Positions 8,599-16,905 of a DNA stretch of 64,000 nt are shown here, piece by piece. Position numbers and translations under genes: made by a program. This DNA is from Mucilaginibacter pedocola (GTDB lineage Bacteria > Bacteroidota > Bacteroidia > Sphingobacteriales > Sphingobacteriaceae). The stretch is from positions 248,001-312,000 of the forward strand of contig NZ_MBTF01000012.1 of the NCBI RefSeq assembly GCF_002013915.1. The letters run 5' to 3'. Position 1 is the stretch's first letter, and every line of letters starts with the position of its first letter. The notes under the pieces are model-generated. The model saw only the letters and a program-made list of their open reading frames with translations, was not told where the DNA came from and ran no database searches.

Positions 8599-10509
8599 CT
8601 ACTTTTTCACAAGCGCTACATTGTAGTTATCAGCATCGGCAATAGCTTCGTAAAAGCTTACCAAATCGGCGTACAGTGCTTTATCATAAGTACCATCAAC
8701 CAGTTGCAGGTGGCGCTTAAAACTTAGCTTATCTCCGCTGACGGTGGCACTTACTGTAAACTTACCGAAAGGTTTTTCTATCGAAACATTGGGCATATTA
8801 AATTCGGGCTTATAACCTGCCGGCAGCTTGTACGTTATCACATCATCGTCGGTATAGCCGCTGTTAATGTATAGCGCGGTGGTACGGTTACGTATATCGC
8901 GCAATCGCCTGCCTGTGCGGTTTAAGGGATTTACCGAAAAGTAAAGCTTGCCATTATCGTTGGTAGCAAAATCCCTCGCCGTAATTTTCAGGTCTTCGGT
9001 AATAGCAGGGAGTATATTTTTATCCTGCTTAAAAGTATATGCATCTACCTCAAGGTTGTTAATAGAGGGGTACAACTTCGGAAAGCGCTTAAGCTGCTCT
9101 GTTCGCGGCTCATCCAGCATATCTTCGCGGTTATCGTACTGCGTGCCTTTAAAAACGGTATTTACGCTGCCGGTAAGCGTGCCGTCGTCGCCAATTACTA
9201 AATCGGCGCGGCGAGCTTGCAGGTTAGTTTGCGCTGCGTATTTGGTGGTATGCATTAATTTGCCGCCCTGGGGTGTGCAGGCCAATACGTTACGGTCGTC
9301 GGTAAAATCGCTCAGGAAACCAAAGGGTATTTTTTGGCTGGTACACTCCACAAAAGTGGTATCGTTTTTAAAGGGCAGGCATAAAATAATATGGTTGCCC
9401 TGCCCCTGGCTGGCAAAATCGGACAGGAGGCTTATTTTACGGCTGCCGGCCTGCACTACGCAATACCACGATGGTATGCCCACAGCATCCAGCAGCGCCT
9501 GTGTGTAATTCACCAATGCCTTACAATCGCCGTAGCTGGTTTGGTCAACCTCCGAGGCTAAAAAAGGCCTGTAGCCACCAATACCTACCTGCACGCTTAT
9601 GTAGCGCGTTTTACCCTGCATGTACTCGTATATCTTTTTAGCTTTTTGTTTCGGATCGGTTATACCGGCAGTAAGATCCCTCATTTGCTGCACGGTGGCA
9701 GCAGGCAAAGCACGGCGGCTGGCCAGCAACTTGTCGTAATTCCACTGGCCAAGTTCTTTCCAGTTTGTAAAAGATCCGCTGATACCCTCGTATTTAAAAT
9801 CCTGCGGGGCAATTTTTACCGACGTAAGATATTCTTCCTTATTGGGGCTCATGGGCTCGTTCCGGATAGCTTTTGCATTCTTCAGTTGCCAGGTATAAGT
9901 TTTAAGCCCATCTTTTGTTGTACCTGTAACCGCTGCAACAGGTACATTAATTTCTTTATACCTGATACGGAACGATGGTGCACAAATAAAAACAAAGGTG
10001 CTTTTCTCAACTGCCAGCCCCGGCTCGCTATTGGGCTGCCAATCGTCGAAATTAAGCGACTGGCGCGACCGCTGCTCGTACTCATACTCAATTGTGTACG
10101 GGTACGAACCTATAGAAGGTATAAAATGCTTCACCCTCGAATCATCGAACAGCGAATAACTGGCCGTAGCGCTTTGGTCAACCAGTTCCTTCTCGCTGAA
10201 TTTGCCAACAGGCTTGCCAAACTCGTTATAAGTTAACCCTTTTAGCCCGCGTATGGGGTTGCTTTTATTGTACCACAAAACAATGCGGGCCAAATCATCG
10301 CCATTTTTATTCAGTACGGTAATGGCCCGCTTTACGTGGTAAACGGTATTATCATCATCCTTCACTTCTATATTCACCTCCTCGTTGCGTACTACAGCGC
10401 TGGCGTAGGGCAGCAAATCTTTAGGTATAAGGCTTACATCGTAGTTTTGCTGCGCGTTTGCGCCCGTTGTTAGGGCAAGCATCAATACAGCAATATAAAA
10501 CACTCTCAT
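8599..10509 (-). CDS. exported DUF3857/transglutaminase-like protein, catalytic residues intact
   Basis: A 636-residue exported protein with a signal peptide ending GANAQ. Residues about 55-230 form the DUF3857 beta domain and about 275-400 a transglutaminase/protease-fold core, followed by a C-terminal beta domain. The catalytic triad is intact: Cys329 in SYGDCKALVNY, His373 in GNHII and an acidic partner at Glu388. Such proteins are widespread in Bacteroidota and probably act as periplasmic peptidases or amidases; the substrate is unknown. It follows directly (0 bp) after the paralogous gene at 10510-12483, so the two should be one transcript and may form a pair. Confidence 0.85.
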   Translation of the reverse strand: MRVFYIAVLMLALTTGANAQQNYDVSLIPKDLLPYASAVVRNEEVNIEVKDDDNTVYHVKRAITVLNKNGDDLARIVLWYNKSNPIRGLKGLTYNEFGKPVGKFSEKELVDQSATASYSLFDDSRVKHFIPSIGSYPYTIEYEYEQRSRQSLNFDDWQPNSEPGLAVEKSTFVFICAPSFRIRYKEINVPVAAVTGTTKDGLKTYTWQLKNAKAIRNEPMSPNKEEYLTSVKIAPQDFKYEGISGSFTNWKELGQWNYDKLLASRRALPAATVQQMRDLTAGITDPKQKAKKIYEYMQGKTRYISVQVGIGGYRPFLASEVDQTSYGDCKALVNYTQALLDAVGIPSWYCVVQAGSRKISLLSDFASQGQGNHIILCLPFKNDTTFVECTSQKIPFGFLSDFTDDRNVLACTPQGGKLMHTTKYAAQTNLQARRADLVIGDDGTLTGSVNTVFKGTQYDNREDMLDEPRTEQLKRFPKLYPSINNLEVDAYTFKQDKNILPAITEDLKITARDFATNDNGKLYFSVNPLNRTGRRLRDIRNRTTALYINSGYTDDDVITYKLPAGYKPEFNMPNVSIEKPFGKFTVSATVSGDKLSFKRHLQLVDGTYDKALYADLVSFYEAIADADNYNVALVKK

Positions 10510-12483
10510 TTATTTCTTTTTAAACACAATCTCTGCACGTTCGGCAGCAATTACTTTGTTATACAGTTCTTTAAGGTAAGGATATTCTTCGGGTTCGTAA
10601 ACAGATTTATTTAGTTGGAACACGTTTGAAAAGGTAAAATTATTTCCCTCGCCCGCAAAATTTGTAATAAACTTGCCACCGCCATTGGGCAGGCTTATGC
10701 CAAGCCCCTGCGGAGCGCTTTCTACCTCGTAACCATCGGGCAGGTGCATATTTAATATAAAGCGGTCGTCTGATGGCATCCCCCAATCTACCGGATAAAG
10801 GCGCTCGGTAAGTTTAAAGGGGTTATTAGTTATCCTATCGAAAAAGAAAGGGTTAAATGCCAATTTAGCCTGGTTGCCTTTATCAAAAGCATCAATCTCA
10901 ACTTCGTATTTCTCGGTTATGGGCAGGTTAAGGCTATCCAGGTTTGTTATCTCCGAGCTTATTATCTTCGTTTTTGTCAGTTGCTCATCAAGGTTCTCCA
11001 CGTACTCTTCGGTGGTATTGAATTTTTTTATGGCTTTGCGCTTTTCGTAAGCATCGTACCCAATGTAGTAGGCCGTAATGGTGCCCTTAAGCTTGCCGTT
11101 GGGCTGTAAAGTGAAATCATAGGCGCTGGTTTGCGCTTTACGCTGTTTGGTTGGCATATCTATCCAATAGCTGGGTTTATCAAGGCTCATTACACGGCCC
11201 TGGTCGTTAAGGCAGCGCAGGGGCAGTATGCCAAAGCCCAGCAATGGGTCGGTAGCGTCAAGCAGATAAGTTTTATCGCCGATATTGGCTTTGGCAATTA
11301 CATAATTAAAATCGTTTTCTACCGGGAACAGTTTATTAATAAGCCCGTTGGCGCGGGTACTTAGTAACACAGCCTCGGCATTAATACCCGCCGCCGAAAG
11401 CGCGGTTACAAGCGCGAGGTTAATATCGCCCACATCGCCGGTATGGCTATCTAATGTTTTGCGTACACCCTCGCTGCCGTATGAGGTTATATTGTTCCAC
11501 TTAACGTTTTTTTGTATGTATGCATAAATGGCCTCCGCCTTTTCAAGTTCGGTAGTTTTACCGGCAATAACAGGCGTTATGTAGGGCTTAAGCTGGTCTT
11601 TCTTTTTCAGTTGCGAGCCAAAATAGTCGGAGTGCTTCATGCTGTAATCAATATCTTTCCACTCTTTGGCGTTTTTAATTTTTGCACCGGTGCCCAGGTT
11701 GGTATACTCCGATAGTTCGAAATACACGGCCGACAGGAAGTTCTTGCGCGATGTCATGTAATCCTCCTCGGTAAAGGCCGGTACATCCGCTATTGCAAAT
11801 GTTAGGTGCGAGCAATCGGCCTTGGCAGCGTGATAAGTGAAACACTCCCTTTCCAGTTCGGCATTGTTAGTTGTAAGCTTATAAGGCCCGCGTAACGAAA
11901 CGTTAAACGTCCAGAAGCCGGGGATATGCGCTTCGTATTTAGAATTTAGTTTAGGGATATCGTCCTGAAACATCCATTCTGGAAAATACCACCAATAAGG
12001 CGAGCGCAGCATATAACTGTATTCGATAATGCTGCCCGGCTTTAAGTTAGGCATGGTAAACTTCACCGTTTTCCAATATTTATTATTTTTCTCGGTAAAA
12101 ATTTTGGCGGGTTCCAGTTGGGTGCGGGTTTCAACTCCGCCTTCGGTTACATTAAGGGTAAAGCCTTTTATATCTTCCGCTACTTCTTCATCCTGTTCGC
12201 GCACGCGCAGCGGAATTTCAATGGTAGCCTTATCAAAGCCTTGCGTTTTCAGGATCTTTATCCGCACATGGCGCTCGTGCATTATCTGTACATGGTCATC
12301 GCTGCCTATGTTAAGCGAAGTTGTGCCATAATCGTTCAAATATACTGCCCGGGCCGATGTATCATTTTTATAAGTTTTAAGGTAAAGTTCGTCGGCAGTG
12401 ATACCGCCATAGCGGAAATCCTGTGCGCGGGAAGCAGCACTCGTTACAACGAAAAGCGCCAACAGGGAAATCTTTTTAATCAT
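10510..12483 (-). CDS. exported DUF3857/transglutaminase-like protein lacking catalytic residues
   Basis: A 657-residue exported paralogue of the next gene, with a signal peptide ending SRAQD. It has the DUF3857 domain (about 55-240), a transglutaminase-like core (about 305-420) and a C-terminal beta domain. The core has lost its chemistry: the Cys of the GDCxD motif is Val351 (SHTGDVGDIN), and the His of the following strand is Asn393-Tyr394 (DFNYVIA). Only the Asp strand (LLDATDP) remains. It is therefore likely a pseudoenzyme, for example a substrate-binding or regulatory partner of the intact protein at 8599-10509. Residue losses are seen; the role is inference. Confidence 0.83.
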   Translation of the reverse strand: MIKKISLLALFVVTSAASRAQDFRYGGITADELYLKTYKNDTSARAVYLNDYGTTSLNIGSDDHVQIMHERHVRIKILKTQGFDKATIEIPLRVREQDEEVAEDIKGFTLNVTEGGVETRTQLEPAKIFTEKNNKYWKTVKFTMPNLKPGSIIEYSYMLRSPYWWYFPEWMFQDDIPKLNSKYEAHIPGFWTFNVSLRGPYKLTTNNAELERECFTYHAAKADCSHLTFAIADVPAFTEEDYMTSRKNFLSAVYFELSEYTNLGTGAKIKNAKEWKDIDYSMKHSDYFGSQLKKKDQLKPYITPVIAGKTTELEKAEAIYAYIQKNVKWNNITSYGSEGVRKTLDSHTGDVGDINLALVTALSAAGINAEAVLLSTRANGLINKLFPVENDFNYVIAKANIGDKTYLLDATDPLLGFGILPLRCLNDQGRVMSLDKPSYWIDMPTKQRKAQTSAYDFTLQPNGKLKGTITAYYIGYDAYEKRKAIKKFNTTEEYVENLDEQLTKTKIISSEITNLDSLNLPITEKYEVEIDAFDKGNQAKLAFNPFFFDRITNNPFKLTERLYPVDWGMPSDDRFILNMHLPDGYEVESAPQGLGISLPNGGGKFITNFAGEGNNFTFSNVFQLNKSVYEPEEYPYLKELYNKVIAAERAEIVFKKK

Positions 12484-12602
12484 ATAGGTTTAAGTCAATT
12501 TTAGCAGCTATGAAAATAATCATTTTCGCCATTATTTATCAGAAAAATAAAAGCCAATAAGTTTAAGGTTTTTGCCAACTTTGCAATCCTTAAGAGTATA
12601 GC

Positions 12603-13622
12603 ATGAAATTGAATTTAAAACGCCCTCTGGCCTTCTTCGACCTGGAAACAACAGGTACCAACATAGGCACCGACCGTATCGTAGAAATATCGGTAATAAA
12701 AATGAATCCCGATGGCAGCGAAGAGGTTATGACGTGGCGCGTAAACCCGGGGATAGCTATCCCGCTGGAATCATCACTGGTACACGGCATATACGATGAG
12801 CACGTGCAGGATGAAAAACGCTTTCAGGAATTGGCCAACAGCGTAGCCGAATTTATTGGTGAAGCTGACCTGGCAGGTTACAACAGCAACAAGTTTGATA
12901 TACCTATGCTGATGGAAGAGTTTCTGCGCGCGGGCGTAGTGTTTGATTTGGAGAACCGCTTTTTTGTAGATGTGCAGAACATCTTCCACCAAATGGAGCA
13001 GCGTACATTAAAGGCAGCTTATAAATTTTATTGCGATAAAGACATTATAAATGCCCACAGCGCAGAGGCGGACACCCGCGCTACTATGGAAGTGCTGATT
13101 GCGCAGGTAGAGCGCTATGTAGATACCGAATTTGAAGATAAAAAAGGTAACCGCAGTAAACCCGTTACCGGCGATATTGAAGACCTGCACAAATTTACCA
13201 ACCTAAGCCGCCCGGTTGATTTTGCGGGCCGTATGGTTTATGATGAAGAGGGGCACGAAACCATAAACTTTGGCAAGCATAAAGGCAGGCGCGTAGAAGA
13301 CGTGCTTAACGCCGAGCCAAGCTATTATTCGTGGATGATGCAGGGCGATTTCCCGCTTTATACCAAACGCAAACTGGAAGAAGTATACAAACGCTGGAAT
13401 GCCAAAAAGAATGCCGAGCGCCAGGCCAACAAACCTGCGCAACCCGCTGCTCCAAAACCGGATGCACCAAGGCCAAATTTTGCAAATAACGCGCCCCGCA
13501 CAAGCCCGCAAATAAACAAGCCATACAATAACAACCAGAATTTTAAAAAGAAGGATGAGCCTGCAAAGCCGGTAGATAATGATATGCTGGCTGCGTTGAA
13601 GAATAAGTTTGGGAAGGCGTAA
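12603..13622 (+). CDS. DnaQ-like 3'-5' exonuclease with DUF3820 domain
   Basis: A 339-residue protein. Residues 8-170 are a DEDD exonuclease like the DNA polymerase III proofreading subunit: Exo I FFDLETTGTN (Asp, Glu), Exo II in DLAGYNSNKFDIPML and Exo III in NAHSAEADTRAT with the His-Asp pair (DEDDh type). Residues about 205-260 match DUF3820 (ETINFGKHKGRRVEDV...SYYSWM), a small domain often attached to such exonucleases. The remaining 75 residues are Pro/Asn/Lys-rich and probably disordered. It is a separate exonuclease rather than the replicative epsilon subunit, whose partner genes are absent here. Likely a repair or nucleic-acid trimming enzyme. Confidence 0.88.
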   Translation: MKLNLKRPLAFFDLETTGTNIGTDRIVEISVIKMNPDGSEEVMTWRVNPGIAIPLESSLVHGIYDEHVQDEKRFQELANSVAEFIGEADLAGYNSNKFDIPMLMEEFLRAGVVFDLENRFFVDVQNIFHQMEQRTLKAAYKFYCDKDIINAHSAEADTRATMEVLIAQVERYVDTEFEDKKGNRSKPVTGDIEDLHKFTNLSRPVDFAGRMVYDEEGHETINFGKHKGRRVEDVLNAEPSYYSWMMQGDFPLYTKRKLEEVYKRWNAKKNAERQANKPAQPAAPKPDAPRPNFANNAPRTSPQINKPYNNNQNFKKKDEPAKPVDNDMLAALKNKFGKA

Positions 13623-13631
13623 GCCCGAGCC

Positions 13632-13740
13632 CCCCAGCCCCCTGAAGGGGGAGCTTTTGAAAAGCATGAGTTAATAGAAAGAAAGCCGCGGACGAAAATC
13701 CGCGGCTTTTTATTTTGCTCCCCCTTCAGGGGGCTGGGGG
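13632..13740 (+). repeat. 24-bp perfect inverted repeat around a terminator
   Basis: The 24-bp sequence starting CCCCCAGCCCCCTGAAGG at 13632-13655 returns as an exact reverse complement at 13717-13740. Each arm also holds its own small palindrome (CCCCCTGAAGGGGG). Between them lies the terminator hairpin. The right arm overlaps the 3' end of queG and encodes its last residues. Confidence 0.9.
13682..13716. terminator. bidirectional intrinsic terminator between the exonuclease gene and queG
   Basis: An 11-bp perfect stem (AAAGCCGCGGA, loop CGAAAA) followed by TTTTATTTT on the plus strand; the opposite flank (TTTCTTTC on the minus strand) is less U-rich. It sits between two convergent genes and touches the queG stop codon at 13710-13712. 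Confidence 0.85.
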
Positions 13741-14663
13741 ACTAAGAATTTGATATTCCTTTGCAGCCCCTCAAACTTCGTCCTCTTCACTGCAGAGTTT
13801 TTAAACACCTTCTGAAACACATCTCGGGTAATATCCTCCCAATCAGCTTTTTTTAAGCCATGTAATTCGGGATGGGGTTTAAAGGCGGGTTCGTTGTGCA
13901 GTACCGAGAAACGGTTCCAGGGGCAAACGTCCTGACAAATGTCGCAGCCGAACATCCAGTTATCCATTTTGCCTTTAAACTCCTGGGGTATCTCGTTTTT
14001 TAGTTCGATGGTGAGGTACGATATGCAGCGGCTGCCATCCACAATGTAAGGGCCAACTATGGCATCTGTAGGGCAAGCATCAATGCAGCGGGTGCAGGTG
14101 CCGCAATGGTCGGCAGTGGGTTCTATATCGTACTCCAATTCAATGTCGACGATGAGTTCGGCCAGAAAGAAGAAGGAACCTACCTGTTTACTGATGAGGT
14201 TAGAGTTTTTGCCAACCCAGCCCAGCCCGGCCTTTTTTGCCCAGGCCTTATCCAGTACGGGTGCCGAATCTACAAAGGCACGGCCGCCCACCTCTCCTAT
14301 CTGCTCGTTAATAAACTCTAAAAGCAGTTTTAACTTATCTTTAATAACGGTGTGGTAATCGGCGCCGTAGGCATACTTGGATATTTTAGGGGCTGATGAA
14401 TCGAGCTGCAATTCATCGGTATAATAATTTAAGCCGAGTGAAATAACCGATTTGGCACCATCTACCAGCAGGCGCGGATCTAACCGCTTATCGAAGTAGT
14501 TTTCCATATACTTCATTTCGCCATGCATGCCTTTAGCCAGCCAGTTCTCCAGCCGCGGGGCCTCCTCCTCTAAAAACTCTGCCTTGGATATACCACAAAA
14601 CAAAAAGCCCAGGTTTTTAGCCTCGGTTTTAATAAGCTGCGAATATGCGTGGCGGTTTTGCAT
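13710..14663 (-). CDS. queG: epoxyqueuosine reductase QueG
   Basis: The last enzyme of queuosine tRNA modification; it reduces epoxyqueuosine to queuosine in the tRNA wobble position using cobalamin and two [4Fe-4S] clusters. Cluster motifs are clear: [16 protein letters not shown] and [12 protein letters not shown]. The start is placed at ATG 14663 (MQNRHAYSQ). An upstream in-frame ATG at 14741 would add 26 residues, but that stretch is made of iterated intergenic repeat (TTAAGTCGTAAGT) and is not family-like. From this start the product has 317 residues, the usual length. The C-terminus ([10 protein letters not shown]) is read from the 24-bp palindromic repeat, which has supplied the final codons. 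Confidence 0.95.
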   Translation of the reverse strand: MQNRHAYSQLIKTEAKNLGFLFCGISKAEFLEEEAPRLENWLAKGMHGEMKYMENYFDKRLDPRLLVDGAKSVISLGLNYYTDELQLDSSAPKISKYAYGADYHTVIKDKLKLLLEFINEQIGEVGGRAFVDSAPVLDKAWAKKAGLGWVGKNSNLISKQVGSFFFLAELIVDIELEYDIEPTADHCGTCTRCIDACPTDAIVGPYIVDGSRCISYLTIELKNEIPQEFKGKMDNWMFGCDICQDVCPWNRFSVLHNEPAFKPHPELHGLKKADWEDITRDVFQKVFKNSAVKRTKFEGLQRNIKFLVPQPPEGGAK

Positions 14664-14680
14664 TGGGGCAAAGATAGTGT

Positions 14681-14794
14681 TAAGTTTTAAGTCGTAAGTC
14701 TTAAGTTCGAAGTCGTAAGCCCTAAGCTTTAAATGATGCATGACCTTAGTTTGTACTTAACTTCCGACTTAAAACTTCGGGCTTCCTACTTAAT
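14681..14794 (+). repeat. degenerate TTAAGTCGTAAGT repeat cluster
   Basis: Iterated, imperfect units of TTAAG/GTAAG with GTC or TTC spacers run from 14681 to about 14730, and inverted versions (ACTTAACTTCCGACTTAAAAC) from 14755 to 14794. The two halves are roughly inverted to each other. The sequence lies upstream of queG and generates a spurious N-terminal extension for it. Confidence 0.7.
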
Positions 14795-14850
14795 TGGTAC
14801 GGTTTTTTCTATACCTAAACTATCAAACATCAACCTTAAATTATAGAATT

Positions 14851-15084
14851 ATGGAAAGTGTAGCAGAAAAATACGACCGTGCCAACGGGCAAGGCAAAAA
14901 CCATGATGGCGCAGGTAATGTGGCCAACGTAGGTAACGATACCCTTAAACAAAACATTAACGACCCTGATAAGGCTAAGGAAATACCAACCGTGGTACCC
15001 TTTAACGACAACCCGGAGTTAGAAGACCCGCAACCGCAAAATGCATCGAATAAAGGGCAGGGCCCGGCGGGCGAAAATCTGTAG
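14851..15084 (+). CDS. 77-residue hydrophilic protein of unknown function
   Basis: A small acidic, Asn/Gly/Asp/Pro-rich protein starting MESVAEKYDRANGQG. It has no membrane segment, no signal peptide and no cysteine; it looks intrinsically disordered. The ATG at 14851 is preferred over an upstream frame opening at 14794, because the extra residues come from AT-rich leader DNA. Codon use is like its neighbours. I do not recognise a family. Flanked by queG (divergent) and a small membrane protein gene 130 bp downstream. Confidence 0.65.
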   Translation: MESVAEKYDRANGQGKNHDGAGNVANVGNDTLKQNINDPDKAKEIPTVVPFNDNPELEDPQPQNASNKGQGPAGENL

Positions 15085-15214
15085 TTCATTGTATAACTTC
15101 TAAGCAGGCGAAGTAATCTTTACCTGCTTAGAGGTTAATTTCCTTTCAACCTTCTAAGGGTTAATCTCATATTTTTTAATTTCAAGATAAAGGTTATTTT
15201 TACTTAACCTTATC

Positions 15215-15649
15215 ATGAAAAAAGCATCTATCTATTGTTTAAAAGTTGGCTTCACAACTTTGTTACTATCGCCGATCCTCAATCTCGCCGCTCTCTATGC
15301 AGCAATGGGGTTTATTATATTGGTGAAATTTGCCAATTGGAGCTTTAGCGCTCATATTCATTTCTATGACATAGGCATTATAACAGCAATCTCGTCCCTG
15401 GTGTTGTTTTTTACAACTTTCCGTATCGGCCAATCGGCAGACGGCATTTACAATAAAAAATCGCGAATTACGGTTTCTACACTTTTCTTTGCTGTGCCGC
15501 TGGCCTGTTTGTATTTCTTTGTAGTGCAAAATTCCCGCAACTATTCGTTCGTAAATATTTTAATGATACTCATTGCCTGTTTTGCATCGTTAATACTGTG
15601 CATCCGTTTTTATAGTTTTCCGGCCGAGGCTTCAACTCAACCTCAATAA
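15215..15649 (+). CDS. small four-helix membrane protein of unknown function
   Basis: A 144-residue protein with four hydrophobic helices at about residues 10-38, 46-66, 85-103 and 112-132, and a short polar C-terminus. No family motif is recognised. The gene starts at the first ATG, 7 bp after TACTTAACC, without a Shine-Dalgarno sequence. The next gene follows 53 bp later on the same strand, so co-transcription is possible. Confidence 0.65.
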   Translation: MKKASIYCLKVGFTTLLLSPILNLAALYAAMGFIILVKFANWSFSAHIHFYDIGIITAISSLVLFFTTFRIGQSADGIYNKKSRITVSTLFFAVPLACLYFFVVQNSRNYSFVNILMILIACFASLILCIRFYSFPAEASTQPQ

Positions 15650-15702
15650 AGAAAATCAAAAACTAATCCTATTTTAGGAGGTAAAACAGCACCAATAACC
15701 AT

Positions 15703-16665
15703 ATGAACTACGTTACCCTTTTGCTCATCCTTATTTTTATACTTAGTATTTGGGGCGGCATAAGGCAGGGCTTTGTGTTGGCGGCGTTTTCGCTGCTATC
15801 GTGGGTGGGCAGTTTAGCTGCCGGCTTTTTAGCGTATAGGCCATTGGCGGGCTTTTTACAAATGCTGATGCCCTCGGCAGATTTTTGGCTGCCGCCCTTA
15901 TCGTTTATGCTGGGTGTATTACTGGGTAAAGTGTTTATAGACAGGCTTATTAATAGCTGGCTGAAGCAAATCCCCAACCATATTCACCGGAACGCCCTCA
16001 ACCAATTGCTGGGTACCATACCGGGCTTCGCCAATGGTTTTGTTTGGGCGGTATTGCTATCCGGCATTTTGTTACTCATTCCCTTCAATACCGGGCTATC
16101 GAAACAAACACGCGAAAGCAGGCTGGCAAACAAACTGATATCGCGCATTACCTGGTTGGACGATTCGCTCACACCTGTATTTAAAGAAGCATTAAGTAAC
16201 GTAGCACCAAAGAAAGAGGAAGCCGAAGGACATACGGATAAGGAATTTATAAAACTGCCTTTTAAAGTAACCGACGCTAAAGTTAGGGAAGACCTGGAAG
16301 ACGAGATGCTGGAATTGGTGAATAAGGAACGCACAAAACGCGGCTTAAAAGCCTTAGAAGCCGACCCGGAAATGGCTGTAGTTGCACGCAAGCATTCTGT
16401 AGATATGTTTGCCAAAAGTTACTTTTCGCACTATACCCCCTCGGGAGCAGACCCATTCGATCGGATGAAAAAAGGCGGGATAAAGTACATGACTGCCGGC
16501 GAAAATATTGCTCTGGCGCAAACACTCATAACAGCTCATAATGGCTTAATGAATTCGCCCGGGCATAGGGCCAATATACTTAACCCCAACTATGGGCGCC
16601 TGGGTATAGGTATTTTAGATGGCGGCGTTTACGGATTGATGATAACACAGAATTTCAGGAATTGA
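15703..16665 (+). CDS. CvpA-like membrane domain fused to a CAP/SCP domain
   Basis: A 320-residue fusion. Residues 1-150 form a CvpA-type membrane domain with four hydrophobic helices and the typical NYVTLLLILIF start and IPGFANGFVWAVLLSGILLL helix. After a charged linker, residues about 205-320 are a CAP/SCP (YkwD-like) domain: LVNKERTKRGLKAL, ARKHSVDMFAKSYFSHYTPSG, GENIA and SPGHRANILNP. CAP domains are exported, so the C-terminal part should face the periplasm. The role is unknown; an envelope function is likely. An AGGAGGT stands 20 bp before the ATG, too far for normal ribosome binding. This architecture is known in Bacteroidota. Confidence 0.88.
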   Translation: MNYVTLLLILIFILSIWGGIRQGFVLAAFSLLSWVGSLAAGFLAYRPLAGFLQMLMPSADFWLPPLSFMLGVLLGKVFIDRLINSWLKQIPNHIHRNALNQLLGTIPGFANGFVWAVLLSGILLLIPFNTGLSKQTRESRLANKLISRITWLDDSLTPVFKEALSNVAPKKEEAEGHTDKEFIKLPFKVTDAKVREDLEDEMLELVNKERTKRGLKALEADPEMAVVARKHSVDMFAKSYFSHYTPSGADPFDRMKKGGIKYMTAGENIALAQTLITAHNGLMNSPGHRANILNPNYGRLGIGILDGGVYGLMITQNFRN

Positions 16666-16675
16666 AAACTATATA

Positions 16676-16708
16676 AGATCTGCCAACTTTTTGAAAGTTG
16701 GCAGATCT
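16676..16708. terminator. perfect 15-bp hairpin between convergent genes
   Basis: AGATCTGCCAACTTT and its exact complement separated by a 3-base loop (TTG). It lies between the CAP gene and the convergent 61-residue membrane gene. A clear U-run is missing on either side, so termination is likely but not certain. Confidence 0.6.
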
Positions 16709-16719
16709 ATACGCTTCCA

Positions 16720-16905
16720 TTACATCAATTCTTTATCCTTCTTAACATGATACGCCTTATTGGCCATGTAAAACAATACCCCGGTTGCCGTGGCGTAAAC
16801 CAGCACACCGTTATACCTCACATCGGGGTAAGTTACTATGAGTTGGTAAACCAATAAGGCCAACGCTACTATGCCGCCTATGAGATATAAATAGAAGAAC
16901 TTCAT
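16720..16905 (-). CDS. 61-residue two-helix membrane protein
   Basis: A small protein with two hydrophobic helices (about 3-22 and 35-50) and a charged C-terminus (HVKKDKELM). Its ATG overlaps the stop codon of glgB by 4 bp, so it is translationally coupled to the branching enzyme. No family is recognised and a link to glycogen is not implied beyond co-transcription. Confidence 0.65.
   Translation of the reverse strand: MKFFYLYLIGGIVALALLVYQLIVTYPDVRYNGVLVYATATGVLFYMANKAYHVKKDKELM

Noticed and set aside
14664..14741. N-terminal extension of QueG by 26 residues
   Set aside because: The DNA is iterated TTAAGTCGTAAGT repeat and the extension does not resemble QueG; ATG 14663 gives the usual N-terminus.
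15676..15682. AGGAGGT as a Shine-Dalgarno sequence for the CvpA-CAP gene
   Set aside because: It is 20 bp from the ATG, too far for normal pairing, and this phylum rarely uses such sites.
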